Of a stretch of 64,000 bases of DNA, positions 26,033 to 35,485 are shown piece by piece. The notes under the pieces are model-generated. The model searched no databases. It saw only the letters and a program-made list of their open reading frames with translations, and had not been told where the DNA came from. The stretch comes from GM7GCV1 sp965222065 (GTDB taxonomy: Bacteria > Pseudomonadota > Gammaproteobacteria > Pseudomonadales > GM7GCV1), in NCBI GenBank assembly GCA_965222065.1, contig OZ244933.1:992001-1056000 (forward strand), read 5' to 3'. How positions within the stretch are numbered: position 1 is the stretch's first letter; each line of letters begins with the position of its first letter. Made by a program: the position numbers and the translations under genes.

Positions 26033-26755
26033 ATGGCGACCCTCAAAGCTCAGCAACTGGCAAAATCCTACGGAAAGAAAGAGGTTGTTTCTGACGTTTC
26101 ACTGGAGGTAAAAAGCGGCGAAATTATTGGCTTGCTGGGCCCTAACGGTGCCGGCAAAACAACCTGCTTTTATATGATCGCGGGTCTCATCCGCGGCAAT
26201 GCCGGAAAAATATGGATTAACGGTGAAGACATTACCCTGGCTCCCATGCACGTGCGCGCAAGGCAGGGATTGGGATACCTTCCACAGGAAGCCTCGGTAT
26301 TTCGCAAATTGACCGTCGAGGAAAATATTCTCTCGGTGATGGAGTCCTCAAGAATAGACAAGTCCGTACGCAAGGCCCGGGTGCAAGAACTAATCGAGGA
26401 GTTTCACATCGGCCATATTCGCCACAGTCTGGGCATGTCGCTTTCCGGAGGAGAACGCAGACGCGTTGAAATTGCCCGGGCACTCGCCGTAAACCCGCAC
26501 TTTATATTGCTGGATGAACCCTTTGCCGGCGTCGATCCTGTCTCGGTTGGCGACATCAAGAAAATTGTCCAGTACCTGAAGTCCAAAAACATTGGCGTAT
26601 TGATTACCGACCACAATGTGCGCGAAACCCTCTCGCTATGCGACAAGGCCTACATCGTTGGCGAGGGAAAGATTATTGCCGAGGGTGGTGCAGATGAGAT
26701 TCTCAACAACGATCTGGTACGTTCAGTGTACTTGGGCAAGGATTTCCGGCTATAG
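26033..26755 (+). CDS. lptB: LPS export ABC transporter ATP-binding protein LptB
   Basis: LptB is the cytoplasmic ATPase that powers LPS extraction by LptFG. The 240-residue protein has Walker A GPNGAGKTT, the Q-loop region LGYLPQEASVFRKLTVEENI, the signature LSGGERRRVEIARAL, Walker B FILLDEPFAGVDP and the switch TDHNVRETL. The C-terminal SVYLGKDFRL is conserved in LptB. lptF/lptG are not in the window, as is usual. It is the last gene of the kds-lpt operon before the rpoN promoter. Confidence 0.98.
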   Translation: MATLKAQQLAKSYGKKEVVSDVSLEVKSGEIIGLLGPNGAGKTTCFYMIAGLIRGNAGKIWINGEDITLAPMHVRARQGLGYLPQEASVFRKLTVEENILSVMESSRIDKSVRKARVQELIEEFHIGHIRHSLGMSLSGGERRRVEIARALAVNPHFILLDEPFAGVDPVSVGDIKKIVQYLKSKNIGVLITDHNVRETLSLCDKAYIVGEGKIIAEGGADEILNNDLVRSVYLGKDFRL

Positions 26756-26844
26756 CCACCTGGTGAATAACAGGACATTGCTTGTTATTTTAGGCAAACT
26801 GTATGACCCGCTTTACGATTGGGCTCTTTCAGTGTGCAAAGCAT

Positions 26845-26873
26845 TTGTGAAGCAAAAAACGTACCGCTAGAAT
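26845..26873 (+). promoter_or_regulatory. Promoter upstream of rpoN
   Basis: TTGTGA (26845-26850), a 17-base spacer and TAGAAT (26868-26873) form a plausible sigma70 promoter, 39 bases before the rpoN ATG. It lies in the 156-base gap after lptB, which holds no gene. Confidence 0.6.
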
Positions 26874-26911
26874 CACAACTTCCCCAAAAAATACCCGACA
26901 GCCTCAAATAG

Positions 26912-28324
26912 ATGAAGCAAAAGCTTTTCCTCGGACTAAGCACGCAATTAAAAATGACGCCGCAATTACAGCAGGCGATCAAGTTATTGCAGCTTTCCAC
27001 ACTGGAACTCCAGCAGGAAATCCAGGAAAACCTGTATACCAACCCTTTGTTGGAAATTGACGAGGAAGCGTCCTCTTCTGCCCAGGATGACAATCAGACA
27101 GCCAATGAAACCCCCGACCAGCCCGCGGATTCAGGTGAAGTGCTGGACACAGAGTATTTCTCCCTGCGCAAATCGGGAAACCAGCATCTTTCGGAAGACT
27201 TTACCGAAGTTGAGCAAACAGCAGGTCAGGGGCTTCATGACTATCTCGACTGGCAACTTCGCCTCTCTCATGTGACCGAGCGAGACCTTGCGATTGGCGA
27301 GGCCATTATTGATTCAATTGATAATGATGGCTTTCTGCAAGCCAACGTGGATGAGCTAATCACCGCATCCGCGCTGGAGGAGCCGGCTGAAGAGGATGAA
27401 GTCAATGCCATGCTGCACCGGATCCAGCACTTCGATCCGCCCGGGGTGGGCGCCAAAGATCTTCGGGAATGCCTGCTAATCCAGCTACATATACTTAGCG
27501 TTGAGCCCGGGTATTCCAGCGATCCCATACTGGAAACCGCCACCAGGATTGTCGACAAGTTTTTACCCCTGGTATCCCAGGGGGATCTGAACATGCTCAT
27601 CAAACAGACCAGGAGCAACAAGGAAAATATTCTCCAGGCGCTGGAGATGTTAAAAAGCCTGAATCCTAGACCCGGCGCGCAGTACGCTGAAACGGCCGCT
27701 GACTACATCATTCCCGATGTGCTGGTCACCAAATTGAAGGGACAATGGGCTGTATCCCTGAATCCGGAAACCCTGCCTAAAATCAAGCTTACCGAGCAAT
27801 ATACCGAGTTCGTCAGCCAGACCAGGGATGAGGATCAACAATACCTGAAAGGCAAATACCAGGAGGCCCGCTGGTTTCTTCGCAGCCTGGAAAGCCGGCA
27901 CGACACCCTTCTCAAGGTAGCCAGATCCATTGTCTCCAACCAGATTGAGTTTTTTGAAAAAGGCCCGGAACACATGCGCCCGCTCGTGTTGCGCGATCTG
28001 GCCGAAGAACTGGGCTTTCACGAGTCGACAATCTCACGTGCGACCAACCAGAAATACCTGAGTTGCCCTGCGGGCGTTTACGAACTCAAGTACTTCTTTT
28101 CCAGCCAGGTATCTACCACCACTGGCGGCGAGGCCTCCTCCACAGCAATCAAGGCACTTATCCAGAAACTGGTCCGCGAGGAGAACCCCCAAAAACCCTA
28201 CAGTGATAGCAAACTGGCGACATTGTTGAAAAATGAGGGCATTGTTGTGGCCCGCCGTACAGTCGCCAAATATCGAGAAATGCAGGGTATAGAATCGTCC
28301 AGTGCGCGCAAACGAATCGGCTAA
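26912..28324 (+). CDS. rpoN: RNA polymerase sigma-54 factor
   Basis: RpoN directs RNA polymerase to -24/-12 promoters that need an enhancer-binding ATPase. The 470-residue protein has the Gln/Leu-rich activator-interaction region I (LGLSTQLKMTPQLQQAIKLLQLSTLELQQEIQE), an acidic region II, the core-binding domain (DPPGVGAKDLRECLLIQL), the HTH region (GFHESTISRATNQKYL) and the RpoN box ARRTVAKYRE near the C-terminus. It is followed by hpf, ptsN, rapZ and npr, the classical rpoN cluster. Confidence 0.98.
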   Translation: MKQKLFLGLSTQLKMTPQLQQAIKLLQLSTLELQQEIQENLYTNPLLEIDEEASSSAQDDNQTANETPDQPADSGEVLDTEYFSLRKSGNQHLSEDFTEVEQTAGQGLHDYLDWQLRLSHVTERDLAIGEAIIDSIDNDGFLQANVDELITASALEEPAEEDEVNAMLHRIQHFDPPGVGAKDLRECLLIQLHILSVEPGYSSDPILETATRIVDKFLPLVSQGDLNMLIKQTRSNKENILQALEMLKSLNPRPGAQYAETAADYIIPDVLVTKLKGQWAVSLNPETLPKIKLTEQYTEFVSQTRDEDQQYLKGKYQEARWFLRSLESRHDTLLKVARSIVSNQIEFFEKGPEHMRPLVLRDLAEELGFHESTISRATNQKYLSCPAGVYELKYFFSSQVSTTTGGEASSTAIKALIQKLVREENPQKPYSDSKLATLLKNEGIVVARRTVAKYREMQGIESSSARKRIG

Positions 28325-28446
28325 TTTCCAACATTATTAACTCCTGTTTGAGACCGATGAAATAGGCTTAGGAATTTTTAAATCTTGTGCTAACCTGAAG
28401 CCCCGGAAACGGGATTTTTCTCAACATTGAAAGGAGTTAGATAGAT

Positions 28447-28734
28447 ATGCAGCTCACTATCAGTGGACATCATGTCGATGTCACCGAAGCATTAAAAGAC
28501 TACGTTACCAACAAACTCTCCCGCCTGGAAAAACACCACGACCGAATTACCAATACCCACGTGATTCTTACGGTCGAAAAGCTCCAACAAAAAGCTGAAG
28601 CGACACTGCATATATCCGGTGCGGATTTGTATGCGGATTCTGAATCAGAGGACTTGTATGCAGCGATTGACGCGCTGACACACAAACTGGATCGACAACT
28701 TATCAAACACAAAGAGAAACACCGAAACCACTAA
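28447..28734 (+). CDS. hpf: Hibernation promoting factor, short form
   Basis: HPF binds the decoding region of the 30S subunit and promotes 100S ribosome dimers in stationary phase. At 95 residues it is the short form, with MQLTISGHHVDVTEALKDYVTNKL and the C-terminal DLYAAIDALTHKLDRQLIKHKEKHR. A GAAAGGAG site precedes the ATG. The 122-base gap from rpoN contains a small CCCG-GAAA-CGGG hairpin followed by A and five T (about 28403-28420), possibly a weak terminator. Its stop overlaps the ptsN start (TAATG). Confidence 0.97.
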   Translation: MQLTISGHHVDVTEALKDYVTNKLSRLEKHHDRITNTHVILTVEKLQQKAEATLHISGADLYADSESEDLYAAIDALTHKLDRQLIKHKEKHRNH

Positions 28735-29186
28735 TGCAACTCTCCGAGTTATTTACTCCTGCCCTCAGCTTTACTCACCTTGAGGGCAGGAGCAAAAAGC
28801 GGTTATTTGAAACCGTTGCCAAAAAAATTTCCGACAACATTCCTTCCCTGGATTCCGACAAGATCTTTGAATCGCTCACGGAGCGAGAACGATTGGGATC
28901 AACAGGTCTGGGGGATGGTGTCGCCGTTCCGCATTGTCGACTTGAGGGGCTTGAAAAAGCTGCCCTGGGAGCATTGGCACAGCTGGATGAACCGATTGAT
29001 TTTGATTCTCCAGACCAAAAACCCGTAGACATCGTGGCGTTTTTACTGGTTGCCCCGGATACGACACAGGGTCATCTGGATGCACTGGCAGCAATTGCCG
29101 CCAGGCTGTCTGAAGCGGACTGTCGCGAAAAAATGCGCGCCGCAGAAACTCCCCAGGAATTATTGGATCTGATGCTATCCGGTTGA
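28734..29186 (+). CDS. ptsN: PTS-Ntr EIIA component PtsN
   Basis: PtsN (EIIA-Ntr) is the regulatory end of the nitrogen phosphotransferase chain and controls K+ transport and other targets according to its phosphorylation state. The 150-residue protein has the phosphorylation motif GDGVAVPHCRL with His67, preceded by ERLGSTGLG. It lies between hpf and rapZ. The first enzyme of the chain, PtsP, is not in the window, while the carrier NPr is two genes downstream. Confidence 0.96.
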   Translation: MQLSELFTPALSFTHLEGRSKKRLFETVAKKISDNIPSLDSDKIFESLTERERLGSTGLGDGVAVPHCRLEGLEKAALGALAQLDEPIDFDSPDQKPVDIVAFLLVAPDTTQGHLDALAAIAARLSEADCREKMRAAETPQELLDLMLSG

Positions 29187-29195
29187 ACCACCACC

Positions 29196-30056
29196 ATGAG
29201 TGAGATACAGCTAATTTTAATCAGTGGTCGCTCTGGATCAGGAAAGAGTGCGGCACTTAACGCCCTTGAAGACGCGGGGTTTTGTTGTATCGACAATTTG
29301 CCAGCCGCCTTTCTTCCGGAACTCATTGAGCGCCAAAACAGCATGGAGAATGGCAAGAGCATTGCTGTATCCATTGACGTAAGAACTCCCTCGACCGACC
29401 TCAAACGGCTGCCTGATTTTCTGCGCAGCTTTGGCGATAAACTGCAAAGCTGCAAAATTCTTTTTCTCGATGCGTCGACCGATATCCTGGTCAAGCGATT
29501 CAACGAAACACGCCGAAAACATCCGTTAACGGATAAACAAACCACACTGGCCGAGGCACTACTCCGGGAGTCGGAACTTCTATCCGAAATTGCAGAGGTA
29601 TCGAACCTGACGATCAACACCGACCAACTCTCGCCCTATGACTTGCAGGATATTCTCCGTCGACAACTGGGCGTGGACTCGACTGGTGACCGGCAATTGG
29701 TGATCACCTCATTTGGTTACAAATACGGTGTTCCCTCTTCGGCCGACTACGTGTTCGATGTACGCTGTCTTCCCAACCCGCACTGGATACCGGACTTGCG
29801 AATCCTGACTGGCCTTGACCGTGATGTGGTCTGTTATCTGGAAGGGCAGCCACAGGTCGCTGAAATGCAGAAAAGCATTCAGGAGTTTCTGGAGCGCTGG
29901 GTACCAGAGATTTTTGCAGGAAGCCGCAGTTACCTGACAATTGCTATTGGCTGTACCGGCGGAAAGCACCGTTCGGTATTTCTGGCAGAGCGGCTGCGAG
30001 AACATTTTCAAACCATTTTTGACAATGTTCAGGTACGACACAGGGAATTGTCATGA
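29196..30056 (+). CDS. rapZ: RNase adapter protein RapZ
   Basis: RapZ is a nucleotide-binding protein that in enterobacteria targets the GlmZ sRNA to RNase E, tuning GlmS levels. The 286-residue product has Walker A GRSGSGKS (residues 11-18), CIDNLPAAFLPEL, FLDASTDILVKRFNETRRKHPL, and the C-terminal domain with SFGYKYGVPSSADYVFDVRCLPNPHW and CTGGKHRSVFLAERL. In organisms lacking GlmZ its RNA partner is unknown, which may apply here. Its stop overlaps the npr start (ATGA). Confidence 0.96.
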   Translation: MSEIQLILISGRSGSGKSAALNALEDAGFCCIDNLPAAFLPELIERQNSMENGKSIAVSIDVRTPSTDLKRLPDFLRSFGDKLQSCKILFLDASTDILVKRFNETRRKHPLTDKQTTLAEALLRESELLSEIAEVSNLTINTDQLSPYDLQDILRRQLGVDSTGDRQLVITSFGYKYGVPSSADYVFDVRCLPNPHWIPDLRILTGLDRDVVCYLEGQPQVAEMQKSIQEFLERWVPEIFAGSRSYLTIAIGCTGGKHRSVFLAERLREHFQTIFDNVQVRHRELS

Positions 30057-30325
30057 TCGAAACCAAGATCGAAGTCATCAATAAACTGGGCCTTCATGCG
30101 CGCGCCTCATCAAAGCTGGCCCAGCTCGCTGCCAGGTTTTCCAGCGACATCCGGCTGGGAAAGAAAGGAGACTCCCTGGTGGATGCCAAAAGTATTATGG
30201 GGCTAATGCTCCTGGCTGCCGGGATAGGCTCCACACTGGTATTGAGGGTAGAGGGTGAAGATGAAGAAGAAGCCGTGGAGGCAATCACCCAGATTTTTGC
30301 CGATAAGTTTGATGAAGACGAATAA
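30053..30325 (+). CDS. npr: Phosphocarrier protein NPr (PtsO)
   Basis: NPr is the HPr-like carrier that passes phosphate from PtsP to PtsN. The 90-residue protein contains the active-site motif GLHARASSKLAQLA with His15 and the KSIMGLMLLAAG helix. It is the last gene of rpoN-hpf-ptsN-rapZ-npr. Only four bases separate its stop from the stop of the convergent gspB, leaving no room for a separate terminator. Confidence 0.97.
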   Translation: MIETKIEVINKLGLHARASSKLAQLAARFSSDIRLGKKGDSLVDAKSIMGLMLLAAGIGSTLVLRVEGEDEEEAVEAITQIFADKFDEDE

Positions 30326-30329
30326 TTTG

Positions 30330-30920
30330 CTAATTTCTCAGGTTGATTCGTACCTGCTCACCATCCTTGCTTAAAAGTACTGCCTGCTCGCCGATCTGCT
30401 CAATGCGGTAACCATCAATCAGCTCTCCTTCTGTATAAGACGAAGCGTTAGCGAATACACGGCTCAGCCCCGGATTTCCCGGAAAATACAGGTGCCCGCT
30501 GAATTCGGGCAACGCCCCAGCTGACCCGGATGATTCTTCCTCGTCCATCTCCTGACCAGACACGCCGGACTGAACTATGCCCTGGTCCAGCTTCTCCACT
30601 GGTAGCCCTGCCTGGGCATCATTGCCAGGATAGGACGAAACCTCAGCCTCGCTCTCCGTCAACTGGGTGACGGGGCGGTTTTGTTCAACACTCATGGCTG
30701 AATTCGGGGGAACGTTTTCAAGCACACGAAAGGCAACGAAACCAAAGATGGACAGCACCAGGGCCAGCCCCACCAGCACGATGCCAATCAGCCAGCGGAT
30801 CGTATAATCTTTGGGAGTTGGATCATCCCACTCATCCTGATCCCAGTCAGCCAATCTTGTTTCACTCGAACGACGACGCTCCTGATCAGCTTTTTTTAAT
30901 GCGCCCAGAATATACGACAT
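30330..30920 (-). CDS. gspB: Type II secretion accessory protein GspB
   Basis: GspB (ExeB/PulB-like) works with GspA to insert or position the secretin GspD across the peptidoglycan. The 196-residue protein starts with the family hallmark MSYILGALKKADQERRR, followed by a membrane segment (about residues 42-65), an acidic, Ser/Gln-rich periplasmic linker and a C-terminal domain, FSGHLYFPGNPGLSRVFANASSYTEGELIDGY. It begins on the gspA stop codon (TGATG) and is the last gene of the gsp operon. Confidence 0.9.
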   Translation of the reverse strand: MSYILGALKKADQERRRSSETRLADWDQDEWDDPTPKDYTIRWLIGIVLVGLALVLSIFGFVAFRVLENVPPNSAMSVEQNRPVTQLTESEAEVSSYPGNDAQAGLPVEKLDQGIVQSGVSGQEMDEEESSGSAGALPEFSGHLYFPGNPGLSRVFANASSYTEGELIDGYRIEQIGEQAVLLSKDGEQVRINLRN

Positions 30921-32602
30921 CAGTTTTCCTCCGACACCAATGGACTCACGGCCTGATCTGCAACAAGCGCCGGCATACTCTGTGTTTGCTCCATCAATCG
31001 CAGCAAGGTTCTGGGGCCAAGTAACCCGTCTGCTTTCAATCCCTGGCTCGCCTGGAACGCGGCAACGCGTTCCGCGATTAATGAGGAATACATCCCGCCA
31101 TTGTAAATATACTCATACCCATCCATAACCTCAGCCAGTTGCTGCTGCACCCAAGAAACCAGATCGGGATTTCGGGTTCCAGGGGCCACGAGTCCCTGAT
31201 AGCCATTAAGCGCTGGCCATAGATACAGGTATTCGCCATCCCATTGTTGCTCAAACACATCCAGTGCCAGGTTTTGCTCTTCCCAGGAGTTACTTAATGA
31301 CACGGCTCCATCTTCAAATCCGGTCAGCACGTAAAGGTGCTGACTTTCTTCTGTTGGATTCAGCCTGACCAGGCCCGGACGATTAATTTCCAACAATTCG
31401 GTCGGCATTAACCCGCTATCCTGCTGACAAAAAAGACCGTTCTGGCTGGCTATCAGGCAAAGGGATTCCCTGTCGGTAGCCGGAACAGTTATTCCCCAGA
31501 TCTCCAGCAACTGCTCAAAGGCATTCACATTCTTCACTGGCTGGGGTTCCAGTTCATCGATAACGTCCTCGACATCATCTGGCGAAGTCTCTGCCGACGT
31601 TTCCAGCTGGGCCTCTGTCGGCTCAGGCAGAGTTGCGGCTTCTTCAGGCACCGGATTTTCCAGCGCCGGTGACGATAACGTGCTTTCCACAAAAGATTGC
31701 CGGTCGATGAGGACATATGCCCCAGCAACAAGAACACAAACAGCCAGTATGCTCGCGGCAAAAATTGACCGGGGCTCCCCGCGCTGCGTGAGTCCCCTGG
31801 CGCCAAATACTTCCCGGCTGGCCGCGTCAACAATGGACCGGGACACACGCTTACTATTGGTGGCATAAGCCCCGAGCAGCGAACGTTCGGCAAGCAGGTT
31901 CAGCACACGAGGGACACCCCCCGAAAGTCGATGCATTCTCTTAATCGCACCGGAATCAAACAGGGCGCGCCCACAACCGGCTCGGCGTAAACGATAAGCC
32001 AGGTAACTGGTTGTTTCCCTCAAGTCCAAAGGCTCCAGATGAAAGCGGGAAATCACCCTCTGGTTTAGCTGGCGCAACTCATTGCGGGCAATCAGGTCGA
32101 GCAACTCGGGCTGACCAACCAGCAATATATGCATGAGCTTGGCAGAATTGGTTTCCAGATTGGTTAATAAACGCAACATCTCCAGAATATCCGGGTCGAG
32201 ATTCTGGGCCTCTTCAATTACCACCAGCGTTTTTTTCCCCTGACTGTGAGCTGCCAGCAAGTCGCGATTAATATGATCAGTGAGGGTTTTAATGGAGTCA
32301 TCGGGTGAATAGGGCACCCCGAGTTCAGCGCAGATACTCGCCAGGACATCCAGACTATTGAGCTTGGCATTGAGAATATAGGCAACCCGGATGTTTCCGG
32401 GAAGCTGTTCCAGAAACAGGCGCGTCAGCGTGGTTTTTCCGGTCCCCACCTCTCCAGTCAAAAGGATAAAACCGCCCTCGCGATCCAGACCGTATTTCAG
32501 GTGGGCCAGTGCCTGCCGGTGCTGGGGACTGGGATAGAGAAACGCCGGATCAGGCGAAATCGTGAATGGATCCCGCTCGAGGCCAAAATAATCGAGGTAC
32601 AT
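30920..32602 (-). CDS. gspA: Type II secretion ATPase-like protein GspA
   Basis: GspA (ExeA) is an inner-membrane protein with a cytoplasmic AAA ATPase and a periplasmic peptidoglycan-binding domain; with GspB it assists secretin assembly. The product starts MYLDYFGLERDPFTISPDP, with Walker A TGEVGTGKTTLTR and Walker B LVVIEEAQNLDPD. It has one membrane segment near residue 280 (ILAVCVLVAGAYVLI), an acidic linker, a cysteine-protease-like/C39-type region and a C-terminal peptidoglycan-binding domain ending near QGLKADGLLGPRTLLRL. The frame opens with TTG at 32617, but family similarity begins at the ATG at 32602. Confidence 0.93.
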   Translation of the reverse strand: MYLDYFGLERDPFTISPDPAFLYPSPQHRQALAHLKYGLDREGGFILLTGEVGTGKTTLTRLFLEQLPGNIRVAYILNAKLNSLDVLASICAELGVPYSPDDSIKTLTDHINRDLLAAHSQGKKTLVVIEEAQNLDPDILEMLRLLTNLETNSAKLMHILLVGQPELLDLIARNELRQLNQRVISRFHLEPLDLRETTSYLAYRLRRAGCGRALFDSGAIKRMHRLSGGVPRVLNLLAERSLLGAYATNSKRVSRSIVDAASREVFGARGLTQRGEPRSIFAASILAVCVLVAGAYVLIDRQSFVESTLSSPALENPVPEEAATLPEPTEAQLETSAETSPDDVEDVIDELEPQPVKNVNAFEQLLEIWGITVPATDRESLCLIASQNGLFCQQDSGLMPTELLEINRPGLVRLNPTEESQHLYVLTGFEDGAVSLSNSWEEQNLALDVFEQQWDGEYLYLWPALNGYQGLVAPGTRNPDLVSWVQQQLAEVMDGYEYIYNGGMYSSLIAERVAAFQASQGLKADGLLGPRTLLRLMEQTQSMPALVADQAVSPLVSEEN

Positions 32603-32626
32603 CAGTAGCGACCCCAACTCATAGGC

Positions 32627-34567
32627 CTAATCCTCCTCAGGCGCAGCGGTTTCTTGCGATTCCCCTTGATTACTGTTTTCAAACTGCTGAAGTATTGTAT
32701 TGGGGGTCTCACCCAACGATTGGCCGTTGCCCATCTGGTAATTTCGCAGGTAATCAAATCGCTGATTGGTTGCCGCACCGGACTGCGCTGGAGACCGTAA
32801 AATGGTCGGCCGGATAAACATCATCAGAACACGCTGATCATCGGTGTTCGACCTGTTTCGGAACAGCCCGCCCAACACCGGGATGTCCCCCAGAACGGGA
32901 ACTTTTCTGTCCGTGTTGCCAAAGTTATCGTCCATCAGGCCACCCAGGATCAGCAACTGGCCATCACCTACCATCACATTGGTTGTAATAGTCCGTTTAT
33001 TGGTAACTGTATCGGCAGTTCCCAGGGAAGTGGCTGTACCGGCGATACTGGAAGATTCCAGCTCCATTTCAAGGCGCACGGCGTCTCCCTCATTTATTTG
33101 CGGAATAACCCTCAGTTTCACACCCACTTCTTCACGTTCAATGGTCTGGAAAGGGTTGCTGGAGCTGTTGTTTGTGTTGGTGTAACTGCCGGTAATAAAT
33201 GGTACTTCCTGTCCTACGGTCAGCTCGGCTTCGGAATTATCCAGGGTAACAGCGGATGGTGAGGACAAAATGGTTGTTCGGGAATCGGTACGCAGGGCAT
33301 CAATAATCACACCAAAGGCCTCACCCTCGTCCTGATCTATGTCCCCGGCAGCAACATAGACGCCGGTATTTAGATTGATATTGGAAAGCTCGTTGTCACT
33401 AACTTCCCCGTCTGCCGCGACACCAACCAGCGTGGGAACCAGGTTGTCGAAATTGGTCAATATACTTCCCGTGTAGCGGCTGGCACCGGCCAGCTGGACA
33501 TTCAGACGATTGGCCTGCTCCTGTGAAACCTCGGCAATAACGGCTTCTATCAACACCTGCGAACGCGGTCGGTCCAGTTTTCGTACCACTTCGCGTATCT
33601 GCTCAATGACTGACGCTGATGCGGCAATAACCAGTGCATTATTACCGGCTTCCGCTTCTATTCGGTAGCTCGAACGGCTACCACCTTCGTCACCACCGCC
33701 TTCGCCAGCAATGGCCAAAAACGTCTCGGACTCCAGCATGCCGTCCAGAATCGGTTTGATATCTTCCGCCTTGGAATAATTCAGGTAGAGTACCTCGACA
33801 CCGCCGTTGGAATCTGTTGGTACATCAAGGGATTTGAGCATTTCACGGAAAGCAGCCCTGCCCGTTCTCGGACCACCCACGATAATCCGGTTATTATACG
33901 AATCCTCAACAATACTCAGGTTTTGCTGCTGCAGGTTCTGCATTTGCGAAGCAATATGCAGTGCTTCGGCGGCTGAAATATATCTCAGGTTGATCACATC
34001 CACTGCAGACTGTTCCGGCACATCAATTTCGGCCAATACTCTTTCCAGCTGGGCAATTTGCGAGACTGTATCTGTGGCAACCAGATTGTTGCCGGCATCG
34101 TAGGCCTGCAACAATGAACCGCGACTCATCATCGGCTTCAGAACAGGCAGCAATTCATTGGCCCGAACATGATCCACATGCAACACTTTGGTCTGCAATT
34201 CACTGCCCATGATGCCTGAAGGAATCTGGAAGCTCTGGGCAAAAGGGACTACACGAATAACGGCACCATCGTCCACGGCCTGAAACCCCTGGACCTGGAG
34301 CGCGGACAGCACTGCCTCATAAAGCAGGTCCGATTCAATGGGTTCGGGCGAGATAATCGTAATTTCTCCGCGAACACGCGGATCAAGCACAAACGATTTT
34401 CCGGTAATTTCAGCGACGGCCTCGATCACACTTCGAATATCCGCCTCACGAAAATTAATACTGACCGTATCCGCCTTTAACACCGTGGGAATCAATAATC
34501 CGGCGAAAGCCAGCAGGACAGCCAATCTGCGAGCAGCTGAAACAAAACCAGTTTGCGTTGACACCAT
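32627..34567 (-). CDS. gspD: Type II secretion system secretin GspD
   Basis: GspD forms the outer-membrane channel of the secretion system. After a signal peptide ending near VLKA the product shows the N0 domain (VSINFREADIRSVIEAVAEITGKSFVLDPRVRGEITIIS), N1-N3 repeats (for example RYISAAEALHIASQM and LNYSKAEDIKPILDGML) and the secretin core with VPFITGSYT, EREEVGVKLRVIPQI and VPVLGDIPVLGGLFR. The C-terminus is acidic, and no dedicated pilotin gene is seen nearby. The frame opens with a TTG at 34579; the ATG at 34567 or the next GTG are more likely starts. Confidence 0.96.
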   Translation of the reverse strand: MVSTQTGFVSAARRLAVLLAFAGLLIPTVLKADTVSINFREADIRSVIEAVAEITGKSFVLDPRVRGEITIISPEPIESDLLYEAVLSALQVQGFQAVDDGAVIRVVPFAQSFQIPSGIMGSELQTKVLHVDHVRANELLPVLKPMMSRGSLLQAYDAGNNLVATDTVSQIAQLERVLAEIDVPEQSAVDVINLRYISAAEALHIASQMQNLQQQNLSIVEDSYNNRIIVGGPRTGRAAFREMLKSLDVPTDSNGGVEVLYLNYSKAEDIKPILDGMLESETFLAIAGEGGGDEGGSRSSYRIEAEAGNNALVIAASASVIEQIREVVRKLDRPRSQVLIEAVIAEVSQEQANRLNVQLAGASRYTGSILTNFDNLVPTLVGVAADGEVSDNELSNINLNTGVYVAAGDIDQDEGEAFGVIIDALRTDSRTTILSSPSAVTLDNSEAELTVGQEVPFITGSYTNTNNSSSNPFQTIEREEVGVKLRVIPQINEGDAVRLEMELESSSIAGTATSLGTADTVTNKRTITTNVMVGDGQLLILGGLMDDNFGNTDRKVPVLGDIPVLGGLFRNRSNTDDQRVLMMFIRPTILRSPAQSGAATNQRFDYLRNYQMGNGQSLGETPNTILQQFENSNQGESQETAAPEED

Positions 34568-34591
34568 AACCTCAATCAATCCTGTTGGACG

Positions 34592-35473
34592 CTATTGAAC
34601 CCTGCCCGCACCCAACTGCGGCAGAATTTTCTCTGACAGACTAGCCCCATTCACAAAAAGCTCAATCTGTTCTTCATTACGTATTATTGTCACCGGCATC
34701 GATGTCATCTGGGAAAACTGCTGCCACATTACCGGATTACTCATCATATCGCCCACTGCTGTTCCATTGACAGCAATCAGCACATCACCTTCCTGCACAT
34801 CGGCAAGGTCGGCGAGGTCCTTAGACAAATCTCCCAGGCGTAACCCCATGCCCACACCTGGCACCATCTCCGGAGCCGCCGACAGGAGGCCGGATAGATT
34901 AAAACCCTGTCCCGACGATTGCGCCTCATTGAGTTGTAATAAATCAGACTGACTGGAACTCTGTACAGAAGCGCCGCCCTCACTAATTGCTTTCAGGGCA
35001 ATCTGTCGACGACTGCCACTCTGGGAAACCACCACCCGCCTTGGTTCAACCGCCTCCAGCGTCACGTCGTTTTCAATGCTGTCGCCTACTGCATAAACGC
35101 CATCCGGATTGGCCGAGGTAGATATAGCGGCGTAGGACCCCCAGGGCGAAATCACGACGCCAAGCAATTCAGCCCGAATGTTCGCATTGGGAAGTTCTTC
35201 TGATATTCCGGATTCAGCCGGCAACTCCGCCTGTTCAGGACGTGGGGCAGCAAACCAGTTCCAGCGCAAATTCTCGATGCGCGGCTCGTCGACAAGCCCG
35301 GCGGTATTTACTGCTACGGACGGACGAATCAACGTTAGAACCATGGAGACCAGAACGGCCAGGGACAGCAGGCAAATAAAGCCTGTCACCAACCATCGAG
35401 CCCGATCAGAACCCAGATAGGCTAATAGCTCTTCAGAATGACGGATCGAATGAATATTGAACTTTCCCAGCAT
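34592..35473 (-). CDS. gspC: Type II secretion inner-membrane protein GspC
   Basis: GspC links the inner-membrane platform to the secretin and takes part in substrate selection. The product, about 293 residues, has a cytoplasmic N-terminus, one membrane helix (about residues 28-49), a periplasmic homology region (NIRAELLGVVISPWGSYAAIST and VYAVGDSIENDVTLEAVEPRRVVVS) and a C-terminal PDZ domain (GLRLGDLSKDLADLADVQEGDVLIAVNG). The start is the ATG at 35473 with AGG upstream; a GTG one codon earlier is also possible. In this locus it follows gspN, not at the head of the operon as in many species. Confidence 0.93.
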   Translation of the reverse strand: MLGKFNIHSIRHSEELLAYLGSDRARWLVTGFICLLSLAVLVSMVLTLIRPSVAVNTAGLVDEPRIENLRWNWFAAPRPEQAELPAESGISEELPNANIRAELLGVVISPWGSYAAISTSANPDGVYAVGDSIENDVTLEAVEPRRVVVSQSGSRRQIALKAISEGGASVQSSSQSDLLQLNEAQSSGQGFNLSGLLSAAPEMVPGVGMGLRLGDLSKDLADLADVQEGDVLIAVNGTAVGDMMSNPVMWQQFSQMTSMPVTIIRNEEQIELFVNGASLSEKILPQLGAGRVQ

Positions 35474-35485
35474 CACGCGTACCTG